From: Planctomycetota bacterium | Lineage (GTDB): Bacteria; Planctomycetota; MHYJ01; WSZJ01; JACPWG01 | Length of the DNA stretch: 55,142 nucleotides | NCBI GenBank assembly: GCA_016197205.1 | Contig: JACPWG010000128.1 | Location: forward strand, 1 to 55,142 | Direction: 5' to 3' | Shown: one piece after another, positions 1 through 8,445 of the stretch | Numbering within the stretch: position 1 is the stretch's first letter | Layout: every line of letters starts with the position of its first letter | Program-made: the position numbers and the translations under genes | Notes under the pieces: model-generated | What the model saw: the letters and a program-made list of their open reading frames with translations, nothing else | What the model was told of the DNA's origin: nothing | Database searches by the model: none

Positions 1-1
1 G

Positions 2-307
2 GTGATCGGGAGCGTGACCTCCTCGACCCTCGTCGCCGGACACCAGCTCGGGCTGGCGTGCGTGGAAAAGGCCTACGCGAAGGTGGGGGCGACGATCGGG
101 ATCTTCCCCGTGCCGCACGAGGAAGCGGGCGCGGGGGAGGGGCAGGCCCAGGAGCGCCACGAAAAGTCGAAGCGGTCGCTGACGGTTGGGGACCGAGTGG
201 TCCTGCACGGCGAGGCGACGATCCTGCCTCGCTTCCGAACGCCGGAGGAGGCCGCGGCCGCGGCGGGGGCCGGAGCCGGCGGCGGGGGCGTGACGAAGTC
301 GTCGTGA
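2..307 (+). CDS. GcvT-like aminomethyltransferase C-terminal fragment (5'-truncated by window)
   Basis: The reading frame is open from the first bases, so this is probably the last ~100 residues of a gene that begins outside the window. The GTG at position 2 is unlikely to be its true start. The peptide has the look of the C-terminal beta-barrel of the glycine-cleavage T-protein family: GSVTSST, then GLACVEKAYAKVGATIGIFP, then GDRVVLHGEATILPRF near the end. Members move one-carbon units on tetrahydrofolate in the cytosol. The tail is Ala/Gly-rich and probably disordered. The stop lies 7 bp before the next start, so the two could be co-transcribed. Family assignment rests on motif resemblance only; another folate-dependent barrel protein is possible. 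Confidence 0.5.
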   Translation: MIGSVTSSTLVAGHQLGLACVEKAYAKVGATIGIFPVPHEEAGAGEGQAQERHEKSKRSLTVGDRVVLHGEATILPRFRTPEEAAAAAGAGAGGGGVTKSS

Positions 308-314
308 GCGTCGG

Positions 315-1634
315 ATGAGAGCACCTGCGGCGGACGAAGCCGGCCGGCGTGAGCCCGGCGGCGATGCGGGGGGCGCCCTTGCGTACCTGACCGACGTCGA
401 GGGGTCGTGGGAGCGGCTTGCGACGTTCGCGGAGGGAAATCCGTACGTCCGCCTCGACGCGGACGGGAGCCTCGACGTCGCGCCCGGGGCGTGTTTTGTT
501 TTCGGCGGGGACGCGATCGACCGGGGGCCGGACGCGCGCCGGATCGTCGCGGCGCTCGTCGCGGTGAAGCGCCGCATTCCGGAGCGGGTGGTCCTCATCG
601 CGGGGAACCGCGACATCAACAAGCTGCGTCTTGCGCGCGAGTTGGGCGGCCATCCGCCCCGCAAGGCCCCGCCGGAGGCGGCCGGGTGGCCGCGCGCCGC
701 GCTCCTGAAGTGGATCCTCGAGAAGACCATGGGCGCGCGCTTCGCGTTCGAGTTCCGGCGCGAGGAGCTGGCGCGCGAGCGCTCGGCCGGGCCATCGTCG
801 GCGTCGTCCACGGTGGAGGACGACGAGGTTGCGCGGAGCTTTGTCGCGGACCTGGGACCGGGGGGCGCGCTCCGGGAGTACTTGTCGCTCTGCCGGCTCG
901 GGTGGCGGTCGGGCGCGACCCTGTTCGTCCACGGGGCGGTGACCGCGGAGAGCCTCGGCGTGGTCCCGTGCGGCTCGGCGGGCGCGGCCGTTCGCTTCGA
1001 GGGGGTCGACGCTTGGCTCGCGGGGCTGAATCGCTGGTATGGCGAACAGGTGGAGGCATACGTCGGAGGCCGTCAGGACTCGAACGGCGAACCCGGGTGG
1101 GCCGGGCTCGTGGCGTACCAGGCGCCGGTGCCGGGCACCGAGCGAAACCAGGCGAGCGTGGTCTACGGGCGGCTGACCGACGACCAGGGCAAACCGCATT
1201 TGCCGCCGCCGCGGGTCGTCGATGCGCTGCGGGCCGACGGCGTGCGGCGGCTCCTCGTCGGGCACACGCCGAACGGCGACTCGCCGAGCCCGCTGCGCGC
1301 GGGCGGCTTCGAATTGGTCGTCGCCGACACGTCCTACAGCCGGCTGCCGAACGGCGCGCAGGTCCTGATCGAAGGGGAGCGCCTTCGCGTGCGGGGGCAA
1401 GCGCAGCTCGACGACGGCTCGCGCCACGAGGTGCGGATCGACGTCGCGCTTGCGGACGCGGACTCGCCGATCGGCCGTCGCGACGCTGCGACCGGGCAGC
1501 TTGTGAAGGGGGTGCTGGGGACGGGCGACTACGTGCTTTTCCGGTATCACGGGGACCACCAGGTCGAGCAGGTCGCGGTCTCGCCGTCAGCGCTGCGCGG
1601 GCGGCGGCTCGTCGCGCCGGAGGCGGGGGAGTGA
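315..1634 (+). CDS. calcineurin-like metallophosphoesterase
   Basis: A 439-residue cytosolic protein with the metal-ligand motifs of the Ser/Thr-phosphatase-like metallophosphoesterase fold: a TDVEG strand near residue 27, FGGDAIDRGPD, IAGNRDINKL in the place of the usual GNHD, FVHGAV, and LLVGHTPNGDSP. These Asp/Asn/His residues bind a di-metal centre that hydrolyses phosphoesters. The substrate cannot be told. The GNRDIN variant (His replaced by Arg) is unusual for the GNHE/GNHD box and may change activity. The start follows the preceding stop by 7 bp. The last 80 residues form an additional beta-rich segment. The stop is followed by a short direct duplication (GGGAGTGAAGGAGGCG twice, about 1627-1665). 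Confidence 0.7.
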   Translation: MRAPAADEAGRREPGGDAGGALAYLTDVEGSWERLATFAEGNPYVRLDADGSLDVAPGACFVFGGDAIDRGPDARRIVAALVAVKRRIPERVVLIAGNRDINKLRLARELGGHPPRKAPPEAAGWPRAALLKWILEKTMGARFAFEFRREELARERSAGPSSASSTVEDDEVARSFVADLGPGGALREYLSLCRLGWRSGATLFVHGAVTAESLGVVPCGSAGAAVRFEGVDAWLAGLNRWYGEQVEAYVGGRQDSNGEPGWAGLVAYQAPVPGTERNQASVVYGRLTDDQGKPHLPPPRVVDALRADGVRRLLVGHTPNGDSPSPLRAGGFELVVADTSYSRLPNGAQVLIEGERLRVRGQAQLDDGSRHEVRIDVALADADSPIGRRDAATGQLVKGVLGTGDYVLFRYHGDHQVEQVAVSPSALRGRRLVAPEAGE

Positions 1635-1729
1635 AGGAGGCGCGGGAGTGAAGGAGGCGGGGGACGGGAGGGGCCGGCCGGCGGAAGGGCGCAAGGCTCA
1701 CGAGCGTCGCCTCCGTGGGTCGGTTTCCG

Positions 1730-1759
1730 TTGAAACGAGCAGGGAATTAGTTATATAAT
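1730..1759 (+). promoter_or_regulatory. near-consensus sigma70-type promoter for the BrnT/BrnA-like operon
   Basis: The -35 box is TTGAAA (1730-1735), followed by an 18-bp spacer and a perfect TATAAT -10 box (1754-1759). The -10 overlaps the palindrome TTATATAA (1751-1758), a plausible operator for autoregulation. Transcription would begin only about 10 bases before the ATG at 1777, so the message would be nearly leaderless. The box stands out as an AT-rich patch in very GC-rich DNA. Confidence 0.65.
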
Positions 1760-1776
1760 AATGCCGGCGGCCTCGG

Positions 1777-2055
1777 ATGCGCTTTCGCTGGAACGACTGG
1801 AACGTTGAGCACCTTTCGACGCACGGGGTGACCCCGGCTGAGGCTGAGTCCATAGTGCGCGCCGCCCGCAGCCCTTACCCCTTGCATCGTGAGGACGACA
1901 AGTGGCTTGCCTGGGGAGCTACCTCCGCGCAGCTTGGCGGTCGCATCTTGCAAGTTGTCTTCGTGCTTGACGACGACGATTCAGTCTTCGTGATCCATGC
2001 ACGTCGGTTGACCGATGCAGAAAAGCGGCGCTACCGCAGGAGGTCCACGTCATGA
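1777..2055 (+). CDS. brnT: BrnT-like type II toxin (RelE-fold ribonuclease)
   Basis: A 92-residue protein opening with RFRWNDWNVEHLSTHGV, the BrnT signature (F-x-W-x-x-x-K-x-x-x-N-x-x-K-H-G-V in the family), followed by a beta-rich core (RILQVVFVLDDDDSVFVIHARR) and a basic ADEKRRYRRR-type end. BrnT toxins are small RelE-like RNases that stop translation when the antitoxin is lost. Here several of the usual conserved basic residues of the first helix are replaced (NVEHLSTHG), so activity is not certain. The stop overlaps the next start by 4 bases (ATGA), as expected for a translationally coupled toxin-antitoxin pair in the toxin-first order typical of brnTA. Confidence 0.65.
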   Translation: MRFRWNDWNVEHLSTHGVTPAEAESIVRAARSPYPLHREDDKWLAWGATSAQLGGRILQVVFVLDDDDSVFVIHARRLTDAEKRRYRRRSTS

Positions 2056-2369
2056 CGGCACGCAAGCGCAAGCGCTCGGGGGAGTCGAGAGGGTCCGCTC
2101 CCTCCGAGGTGGACACCGGAGAGTTCGATCGCGAGTTCGCCGCCGACTCGTTCCGCGTTCCGGATGCGGAGGCGCGGCGGCGCTGGCAAAGCGCCCGCCT
2201 AAAGCCCGGGCGACCCCGCGAGGGCCGCGGAGTCCGTGTCATCTCCGTGAGCGTCGAAAAGGGGCTGCTTGCGTCGGCGGATCGGCTGGCAAAAAAAAAG
2301 CGTTTGACCAGGGCTCGTCTGATTGCGCGCGGGCTTCGAGCCGTGCTCGCCGCGGAGGGGGAGCTGTAG
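2052..2369 (+). CDS. BrnA-like antitoxin, partner of BrnT
   Basis: A 105-residue basic protein that starts inside the toxin stop (ATGA overlap). The N-terminal half is charged and probably disordered and would wrap the toxin. The C-terminal half (VRVISVSVEKGLLASADRLA) looks like a ribbon-helix-helix segment: a beta strand with alternating residues, then two helices. That fold would bind the promoter palindrome upstream and repress the operon. The strand and helix region contains nine consecutive A bases (2291-2299) encoding KKK, an unusual codon choice in this GC-rich genome and a site prone to slippage. Assignment rests on position, size and fold appearance rather than on a strong motif. Confidence 0.55.
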   Translation: MTARKRKRSGESRGSAPSEVDTGEFDREFAADSFRVPDAEARRRWQSARLKPGRPREGRGVRVISVSVEKGLLASADRLAKKKRLTRARLIARGLRAVLAAEGEL

Positions 2370-2445
2370 GCGTTCGCTGACCGCCCGTGCAGCTCTCTCG
2401 CCTGCCCTCTCCCTCGCATGCCTCGACCCCGAGCGGAGCGTCGCG

Positions 2446-2655
2446 ATGCGCTGTACCTTCTGCGGAATGGACAATCCGTCTGCCGCTGTCATCTGCGGCG
2501 GCTGTGGCTATGGGCTGAAGGGCGGCTCGCCCCAGCCTGGCGAGATCGCCGTGCGCAAAGGCTACTTGTCCGCGCAGCACCTCGGCGAGTTCCGTGCTCT
2601 CCGGCGGCGGGTTGAGAGGAGGAAGGCGCGGGTCGAGAGCCCCCCGGATTCGTAG
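2446..2655 (+). CDS. small zinc-ribbon protein
   Basis: A 69-residue peptide beginning MRCTFCGMDN with two CxxC knuckles (CTFC and CGGC about 15 residues apart), i.e. a single zinc ribbon, followed by a short segment (GEIAVRKGYLSAQHLGEFRALRRR) that resembles the helical start of GspE-N-like domains such as the protein at 22872. The upstream extension of the frame is poor in coding character, so I chose the ATG immediately before the ribbon. Function unknown; it may be a small adaptor. Confidence 0.45.
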   Translation: MRCTFCGMDNPSAAVICGGCGYGLKGGSPQPGEIAVRKGYLSAQHLGEFRALRRRVERRKARVESPPDS

Positions 2656-2724
2656 TCTCGTGCGCCCCCGATGGGGATGCGCGCTAGCGGGTTCGAACTC
2701 CCCCTCCGGCGACCGGCGGCGACG

Positions 2725-5700
2725 CTACTTCGCGTTCGCCTCCCCCGGCCGGCCTCCGCCGGGTGGGGTGGCGCCGCTTCCGGCCCCACCAACGCCGCTC
2801 GCGCCGCCGCCGCCGAGCTGCCGCGCCAGCCGCGCGTGCAGGAAATCGTCGATGCCGCCCGCGAGGACTTCCGACAGCGAACCGGTCGATTGGCCCGTCT
2901 CCACGTCGCGGACGAGCGGGCTCGGCGAGAGGCTGTATTTCCGCACCACGCGGTCCTGTTCCGGGCGCGGGCCCTCGCCGACCGCCGGCGTCGCGCTCAT
3001 GTGCAGCCGCGCGCGCAGCAGCTCGAGCGCCACGGGCTCCAGGTCCTCCGCGGGTTTCTCGGACTGCGCCTCCACGCGGATGCCGCTCCCGCGATGGGTG
3101 ATGGTCAGCCTGCTCCGCAGCGCCTTCATCCGCTTGCCCTTGCCCGTCGCCTTCTTCCGCTCCACGAGCAGGTCTGAGGGCTTGAACTCGCCCGCCTTCG
3201 GCTCCAGCAGCGGCAACAGATCGACCGAGACGTACTCGAGCTTGCGCGACCCGCTCGCGCCCGATTTGCCGCGCGCGAACTCGTGCAGTCCGACCTCCCC
3301 CTCCAAAACACCGTACACGGAAACCCCTTCGACCAGCAGGACCGCCTGCTGGGTGAATTTCTCGCCCGGCAACAGCTCCTCGTGGATCCAGGTGACGGAG
3401 AACCCCTTCGAGACGGCCCAGCGGGCGTACATCTCGGACACCATGTAGGCGAGGTCATCCTGGACGGCGGACGGCTCCCCGACCGCGGTCACGACCACGA
3501 AGGCGTCGCACGACTGGAGCGGGCCGCGGCACTGCACGCTGTAGCTCACCAGCTCCAGGTGGTTCTCCACCGACAGGAACCGCTCCGCGAGTTGCGCGCG
3601 ACCGTGCGGGTCGGTGGAGCGCCTCACGCCTTCGGCCATCGCGGCGAGGTCGTCGACGCGCTTCCGGATCCGGTCGAGCGCGCCGAGGAGCTGTTCGATG
3701 CGGTGGATCTCGCCGAGCACTTCGCGCGCGGCCTTCGGCTGGTCCCAGAAGGTGATCGCGCTGGTCTTTTTCACCAGCTCCGCCTTCCGCTCGCCGAGCC
3801 GGTCGCGTTCGCAGGTCTTTTCCAGGGCGGTGATGCGCTCCCGGAACCCGCCCGCGCGCTCCAGCACCTCGGGCACGCCCAGGCGGCGTTTTTTGCGCCC
3901 GGCCGCGTCGACGAGGACGATGCCGCGCGTGACCGCCTCGCTCTTCCGGCTGGCGCTGTCGCGGAGCAGCTTGACGCGGACCTGCCCGTCGGCCGCGGAG
4001 ATCTGGAGGAGGGTGCCGCTCTCCTCCGGCGTGATGTGGATCAGCTCGCGTGCGATCGGCAGGAGGACCATCCGCTCGACCGCGTGCTTGAGGGGGCGGG
4101 CGCCGTATTGGGCGCTGAAGCCCTCTTTGAGCAGCAGGTCGACGACGTTCGGGGCGACGTTGGTGCGCACGTTCCGGCGGATGAGGCCGCTGCGCAAAAG
4201 CACCTTGCCCAGCTCGCGCTGCGCGATCGTGCGCATCTCGGGCAGGCCGAGGGAGCGGAACACGATGACGCGGTCGATCCGGTTGATGAACTCCGGCCGG
4301 AAGAACCGGCGCATGTCGTGGTGGACCTCTTCGGCCGTGGGGAGGCGCGACTCGGGGAGGAAGCCGATGGGCTCCTCCTGGGCCCCTTCCTGGCCGAGGT
4401 TCGAGGTCATGATGACGATCGTCTGGGTGAAGTCGGTCGTATGCCCCTGAGCGTCGGTGAGCCGGCCGGCGTCGAACACCTGGAGGAAGAGGTCGAAGAT
4501 GTTCGCGTGCGCCTTCTCGAACTCGTCGAGGAGGACGACGGAGAAGGGTTGTTCGCGGATCTTGGAGGTGAGCGTTCCGTGCTGCAGGGGGTTCGAGGGG
4601 TGGGCCTGGGGGTTGCCGATGAGCTTCTCGAAGGCGTTGAAGTCCTTGTACTCGGAGAGGTCGATGCGGACGAGCCGGTCCGCGCTGCCGAAGATGAACT
4701 CGGCGAGGGCGCGCGCGAGCTCCGTCTTGCCGACGCCCGTCGGGCCGACGAAAAAAAAGACGCCGATCGGCTTGGAGGGGTCGTTGACGCCCGCCTTAAT
4801 GAGCGTGATGATGTCGAGGACGGCGCGGATGGCTTCCGGCTGGCCGAGGACGCGGTCCTCGAAGAAGGTCTGGACCTCCTTGAGGTCGAGGGCGCGGGTG
4901 TCGTCGAGCAGCCGGGCGGGCATGCCGGTGGAGCGTTCGAGCGCCGTGACCACGTCCTCGGGATTCACGACGATGGGTCGCCGGTCGAAGGCGCCGACCT
5001 GCGCGCCGTCCCGTGCGGCGCCGTGGTTGTTGTTCCGCGGCTCGGGCGCGGGCGGGCCGGCCGCGGGGGCCTGGCTCGCGTCCCGGTGGAGGCTGAGGAC
5101 CTGGTCGAGGAGCTGGATGGCCTTGCCGGGATAGACCTGGCCGGGGAAATTGCCGCGGGAGAGGTCGAGCACGCGCTCGAGCACGCGCTCGCCGAGGTCG
5201 AGCTGGAGCTTGTCGCGCTCGAGGGCCTCCTGGACGCGGCGGACCGCGACGAGGTCGAGGATTTTTCGCACCGAGGGCGCGGGCGGCTCCTCCACCTTGA
5301 GGACGTGGAAGAGCCGGCGGAAGGCGGGGAAGCGGTCGACCCCGCGCCGGAAGAGGTCGGGCGTGCACTCGCCGACGAGGGCGATGTCCCCCTTCTCGAT
5401 GAAGGGCCGGAAGAAGGACCCGATGCTCTCGTCGCTCTTGTTGTGCGTGCCGGCGCCGAGGAGGTCGTAGATGTCGGTGAAGTAGAGGACGACGCGCGCG
5501 GGCCGGCGCGCGGCCTCGACGAGCGCGTGCGCGCGGGTCTGCCACTCCCCGAGGAAGCGCGTCTCGGAGAGCATCATGCCCGTGGAGGTTTCGAGCACGA
5601 GGAGCGGCTCGCCCGGCCGGTCGTTCAGCCGGTGCACGGCCTCCTGCACGATGGCGGTCTTGCCGGAGCCTGAAGGCCCGAGGAGGATGAGGCTGCGGTT

Positions 5701-5853
5701 CACGGGCTGGTTGAGCCTGGCGAGGACGCTTTCGACTTCGCGGTCGCGCTCGAAGGCGCGGGGGACCGTCCCTTCGCGCGCGGGCCCGTTCAGGACCGTC
5801 CCGTATTTCTCGAGCGTCGCGAGGAGCTCCTTGGACTTCTCGGCAGCGGCCAT
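2725..5853 (-). CDS. Clp-type double AAA+ ATPase fused to a GGQ-less release-factor-2-like domain
   Basis: A 1042-residue cytosolic protein. Residues ~20-260 are a first AAA+ module with Walker A GPSGSGKT (59-66). The normal Walker B (IDEI) is replaced by FTDI (125-128), so this module may bind but not hydrolyse ATP. Residues ~330-640 are an intact second module of the ClpA/B/C type: GPTGVGKT 370-377, VVLLDEFEKAH 439-449, INRID arginine finger ~523-527, YGARPLKHAVE sensor 2. No Clp N-domain is present. Residues ~665-1010 follow peptide-chain release factor 2 from end to end: FWDQPKAAR helix, DDLAYMVSEMYARWAVSKGF, VYGVLEGEVGLHEFAR, RLTITHRGSGIRV, VRDVETGQSTGSLSEVLAG. The catalytic GGQ is KGK (905-907) and the SPF stop-codon tripeptide is absent. 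Inference: a ribosome-binding adaptor fused to an unfoldase. The chosen ATG gives the Clp-like start; longer frames are repeat-free but unconvincing. Confidence 0.85.
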   Translation of the reverse strand: MAAAEKSKELLATLEKYGTVLNGPAREGTVPRAFERDREVESVLARLNQPVNRSLILLGPSGSGKTAIVQEAVHRLNDRPGEPLLVLETSTGMMLSETRFLGEWQTRAHALVEAARRPARVVLYFTDIYDLLGAGTHNKSDESIGSFFRPFIEKGDIALVGECTPDLFRRGVDRFPAFRRLFHVLKVEEPPAPSVRKILDLVAVRRVQEALERDKLQLDLGERVLERVLDLSRGNFPGQVYPGKAIQLLDQVLSLHRDASQAPAAGPPAPEPRNNNHGAARDGAQVGAFDRRPIVVNPEDVVTALERSTGMPARLLDDTRALDLKEVQTFFEDRVLGQPEAIRAVLDIITLIKAGVNDPSKPIGVFFFVGPTGVGKTELARALAEFIFGSADRLVRIDLSEYKDFNAFEKLIGNPQAHPSNPLQHGTLTSKIREQPFSVVLLDEFEKAHANIFDLFLQVFDAGRLTDAQGHTTDFTQTIVIMTSNLGQEGAQEEPIGFLPESRLPTAEEVHHDMRRFFRPEFINRIDRVIVFRSLGLPEMRTIAQRELGKVLLRSGLIRRNVRTNVAPNVVDLLLKEGFSAQYGARPLKHAVERMVLLPIARELIHITPEESGTLLQISAADGQVRVKLLRDSASRKSEAVTRGIVLVDAAGRKKRRLGVPEVLERAGGFRERITALEKTCERDRLGERKAELVKKTSAITFWDQPKAAREVLGEIHRIEQLLGALDRIRKRVDDLAAMAEGVRRSTDPHGRAQLAERFLSVENHLELVSYSVQCRGPLQSCDAFVVVTAVGEPSAVQDDLAYMVSEMYARWAVSKGFSVTWIHEELLPGEKFTQQAVLLVEGVSVYGVLEGEVGLHEFARGKSGASGSRKLEYVSVDLLPLLEPKAGEFKPSDLLVERKKATGKGKRMKALRSRLTITHRGSGIRVEAQSEKPAEDLEPVALELLRARLHMSATPAVGEGPRPEQDRVVRKYSLSPSPLVRDVETGQSTGSLSEVLAGGIDDFLHARLARQLGGGGASGVGGAGSGATPPGGGRPGEANAK

Positions 5854-5967
5854 GCGCACCTCGGGCTGGGGTGGAGTGGGGAAGGGGGTGGCGGAGACGC
5901 GGCTCCCGCGCTTCCGGCATCCGAAGCGCGATAGCCTAGCGCGGGGAGGGCGCGGCGTCAAGCCGTA

Positions 5968-6139
5968 CTCAGTACCGCCCCACGGAATTGGGTGACCAAT
6001 TTGCTCGGCGATTTTGGCCGCCCGCTTTGTTGCGCTCCCTCGCCGTAGTTCTCCGTTACTACGCCTCGCTCGCGCGCCTCGCGGGCGGCCAAACTTGCCT
6101 TCGCCCATTGGCCACCGACTTCCGTGGAGCGGTACTCAG
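5968..6139. repeat. dispersed inverted-repeat element, family 1, copy A
   Basis: A ~170-bp intergenic element with imperfect terminal inverted repeats. The outer sequence is CTGAGTACCGCYCCACGGAA followed by TTGGGTGACC-like or GTCGGTG-like bases. Further copies are at 21026-21140 (shortened, inverted), 38971-39142 (full) and 54966-55010 (one end only). The right end supplies the TGA stop of the minus-strand hybrid kinase (TCA at 6136-6138). It has no coding potential and looks like a non-autonomous MITE/REP-like element. Confidence 0.8.
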
Positions 6140-7713
6140 TTCCGACCGCCCGGCGGCAGCGGCGAGCGGGGTGCGTCGAGGATCTCCCGCAGTTTTCGCG
6201 CGAGCCCCTCGGGCGTGAAGGGTTTCTGGAGGAACGCGATGCCGGGGTCGGGCACCCCATGATCCACGAGCGCGTTGCTGGGATAGCCGGAGAGGAAGAG
6301 GGCCTTCATCGTCGGCCGGAGCAGCGTCAGTCGCTCGGCGAGTTCCCGGCCGTTCATGTCGGGCATGACGACGTCGGTCACGAGGAGGTGGATCGTCGCC
6401 GGGTGACGTTCCGAGATGCCGCGTGCCTCTTCGCCGTTCCTGGCCGGCAGCACGTCGTAGCCGTACATTTGCAGAACCTGACAGGTCAGATCGCGGACGA
6501 TCGACTCGTCCTCCGCCACAAGCACGGTCTCGGTCCCCTGGAGCCTCAGCACGCGTGGAGCGGCGGGCACGCCGCAGTCCACGGGCTCGTCCACGCGGGG
6601 CAGGTAGATCTTGAACGTCGTACCCACGCCGACTTCGCTGTAGACCCAGACGTTGCCGCCGCTCTGCTTCACGATGCCGTACACGGTCGCGAGCCCGAGA
6701 CCGGTCCCCTTGCCCACCGCCTTGGTCGTGACGAAGGGCTCGAAGATGCGCGACTGGGTTTCCGCGTCCATGCCGCAGCCGGTATCGCTGACCGCCAGCA
6801 GGACGTACGGACCGGGGCGTACGGGCCCGTGACGCCGCGCGCACGCCGCGTCCAGCTCCGCATTGGCGGTCTGGATCGTGAGCTTTCCCCGGTCCGGCAT
6901 CGCGTCCCGCGCGTTCACCGCGAGGTTCATGATGACCTGCTCCATCTGCCCGGGATCGGCCTTCACGCGGCCCAGCCCGGGCTCGAAGAGGGAGGTCAGG
7001 ACGATGTCCTCTCCGATGACGCGGCGCAGGAGCTTGTCCATGCCGGCGACGACGGCGTTCAGGTCGAGCACGCGGGGCGCGATCACTTCCTTGCGGCTCA
7101 TGGTCAAAAGCTGGCGGGTGAGCTCCGCGGCGCGGTCGCCGGCCCGGCGAATCTCGTGGACGTATTTCGCGAGCGGGCTGTCTTGGGGGAGCTTCATGGA
7201 CAGCAGGTCGGCGAAGCCGATGATCGCGCTCAACAAATTGTTGAAATCGTGGGCCACGCCGCCGGCGAGCCGGCCGATCGAATCCATTTTCTGCAGTTGG
7301 AGAAGTTGCTCCTCGGACTTCCGCCTCTCGCGCCTCTCTTCCGCGTCGCGCAGCTCGCGGTCGATCGCGACGGGGAGGCGCGCGAGGTTTCCCTTGAGCA
7401 GATAGTCGTTGGCGCCCGCCTTCACCACGGCGACCGCGGTCTCCTCTCCCACCGTCCCCGAAAGGAGGATGAAGGGAAGGTCAGGGAGGGCTTCCCTGCA
7501 AATGGACAGGGCCTCCGTACCGGTCAGGTGGGGCATCTGCATGTCCGAGAGGACGATGTTCCAAGGGTCTCCACGCAGGGCGGCTCGGAGGGGTTCGGCA
7601 GCCTCCACCCGCTCCCAGGTCAGATCGAAGCCGTGGGCACGGAGTTCCCTCACGGCCAGGAGGACATCGTCCTCGCAGTCTTCGACGAAGAGCACACGAA
7701 GCGGTCTGCCCAT
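6136..7713 (-). CDS. hybrid two-component protein, REC-HisKA-HATPase-REC
   Basis: 525 residues, soluble, no membrane segment. An N-terminal receiver (ED 11-12, phospho-acceptor D57 in VLSDMQMP, K107 in YLLKG) is followed by a histidine kinase with the H-box VAHDFNNLL (H155), N-box MNLAVNARDAMPD, D-box VSDTGCGMD and GTGLGLATVYGIVKQSGG, then a C-terminal receiver (VAEDESIVRD, VTDVVMPDMNG, LQKPFT). The kinase class is that of PAS-less NtrB-like hybrid kinases that relay phosphate from an upstream signal. No output domain is present and no dedicated regulator lies next to it. The ATG at 7713 (MGRPLRVLFVEDC) fits the receiver start better than an ATG nine codons upstream. Its stop codon lies in the end of a family-1 repeat. 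Confidence 0.9.
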   Translation of the reverse strand: MGRPLRVLFVEDCEDDVLLAVRELRAHGFDLTWERVEAAEPLRAALRGDPWNIVLSDMQMPHLTGTEALSICREALPDLPFILLSGTVGEETAVAVVKAGANDYLLKGNLARLPVAIDRELRDAEERRERRKSEEQLLQLQKMDSIGRLAGGVAHDFNNLLSAIIGFADLLSMKLPQDSPLAKYVHEIRRAGDRAAELTRQLLTMSRKEVIAPRVLDLNAVVAGMDKLLRRVIGEDIVLTSLFEPGLGRVKADPGQMEQVIMNLAVNARDAMPDRGKLTIQTANAELDAACARRHGPVRPGPYVLLAVSDTGCGMDAETQSRIFEPFVTTKAVGKGTGLGLATVYGIVKQSGGNVWVYSEVGVGTTFKIYLPRVDEPVDCGVPAAPRVLRLQGTETVLVAEDESIVRDLTCQVLQMYGYDVLPARNGEEARGISERHPATIHLLVTDVVMPDMNGRELAERLTLLRPTMKALFLSGYPSNALVDHGVPDPGIAFLQKPFTPEGLARKLREILDAPRSPLPPGGRN

Positions 7714-8445
7714 GCATGTGCGCTTTCTTCTTGCCCCCATGTGCCTGTCAGGTCTTCACGTCTGCTTCGTGACGGTTGGTGGCGGACCGGCTCCAGCGGT
7801 CGGCGAACGTTCCGACCGATGAGGTCGGGAGAGTGCCCGCCGATGATCGGATGGCAAGTTCAGGGCCAGAGGTGCAGGAAGTCAGCGATGAACGTAACTC
7901 CTTCGTTTCGCGTTCACTGTGGCTGAGTTGCGCGTGGAGTCCTGGTGCTTCCTTCGCGGGGTTTCCTCCACTGGAATTGGCACCGTCAAGTGGAGTTGAT
8001 ACACAGTCATGAATTTGTGGGCCGAGTGTTTCCCTCCGTCCGGAGTACCGGACACCGTCGGCGCACCGGGTACGCCGTCCGACTTGGGTCGTACCGGGAC
8101 TTGGCGGCACGCCGAATCGGAGTCCTGGACCTGGGCAGGGTGACAGCTCGAATTCGACCGCGGCACGACGGACGGAGGCATGGGGAGGTCGCGGGAGGGC
8201 CACGTTACCCGCCGAGGGCGGCCTCGTAAGCCGCCGTTTACAGCGACAGGGCCCAGAGGGCGGGCAGAATGCGTGAACCGCACGCAACTCATTGCCATGA
8301 CGAGCGACGCGCTCCATTAGAAGTCGCGGTGCCCTCGCCGGCACCGCGCTTGCGTAAGTCCCCTTTTGAGCGCGACGGCCCGATGGGGGGCGCGGCGCGC
8401 GGAGAAAGCAAGGTACCACGACAACCACCACCGGAGGCGCGAACC
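7714..8445. other. long intergenic region without a recognisable gene
   Basis: About 730 bases between divergently oriented genes. Frames open here on both strands have no family-like motifs and no consistent codon usage. One inverted repeat is seen at 7797-7818: arms CGGTCGG and CCGACCG around an inner AACGTT, about 85 bp upstream of the hybrid kinase start, a possible operator. The region presumably holds the promoters of both flanking genes. Confidence 0.5.

Noticed and set aside
7748..8431. A 227-codon minus-strand frame in the long gap
   Set aside because: Composition is irregular, with no motifs, no ribosome-binding site and no domain.
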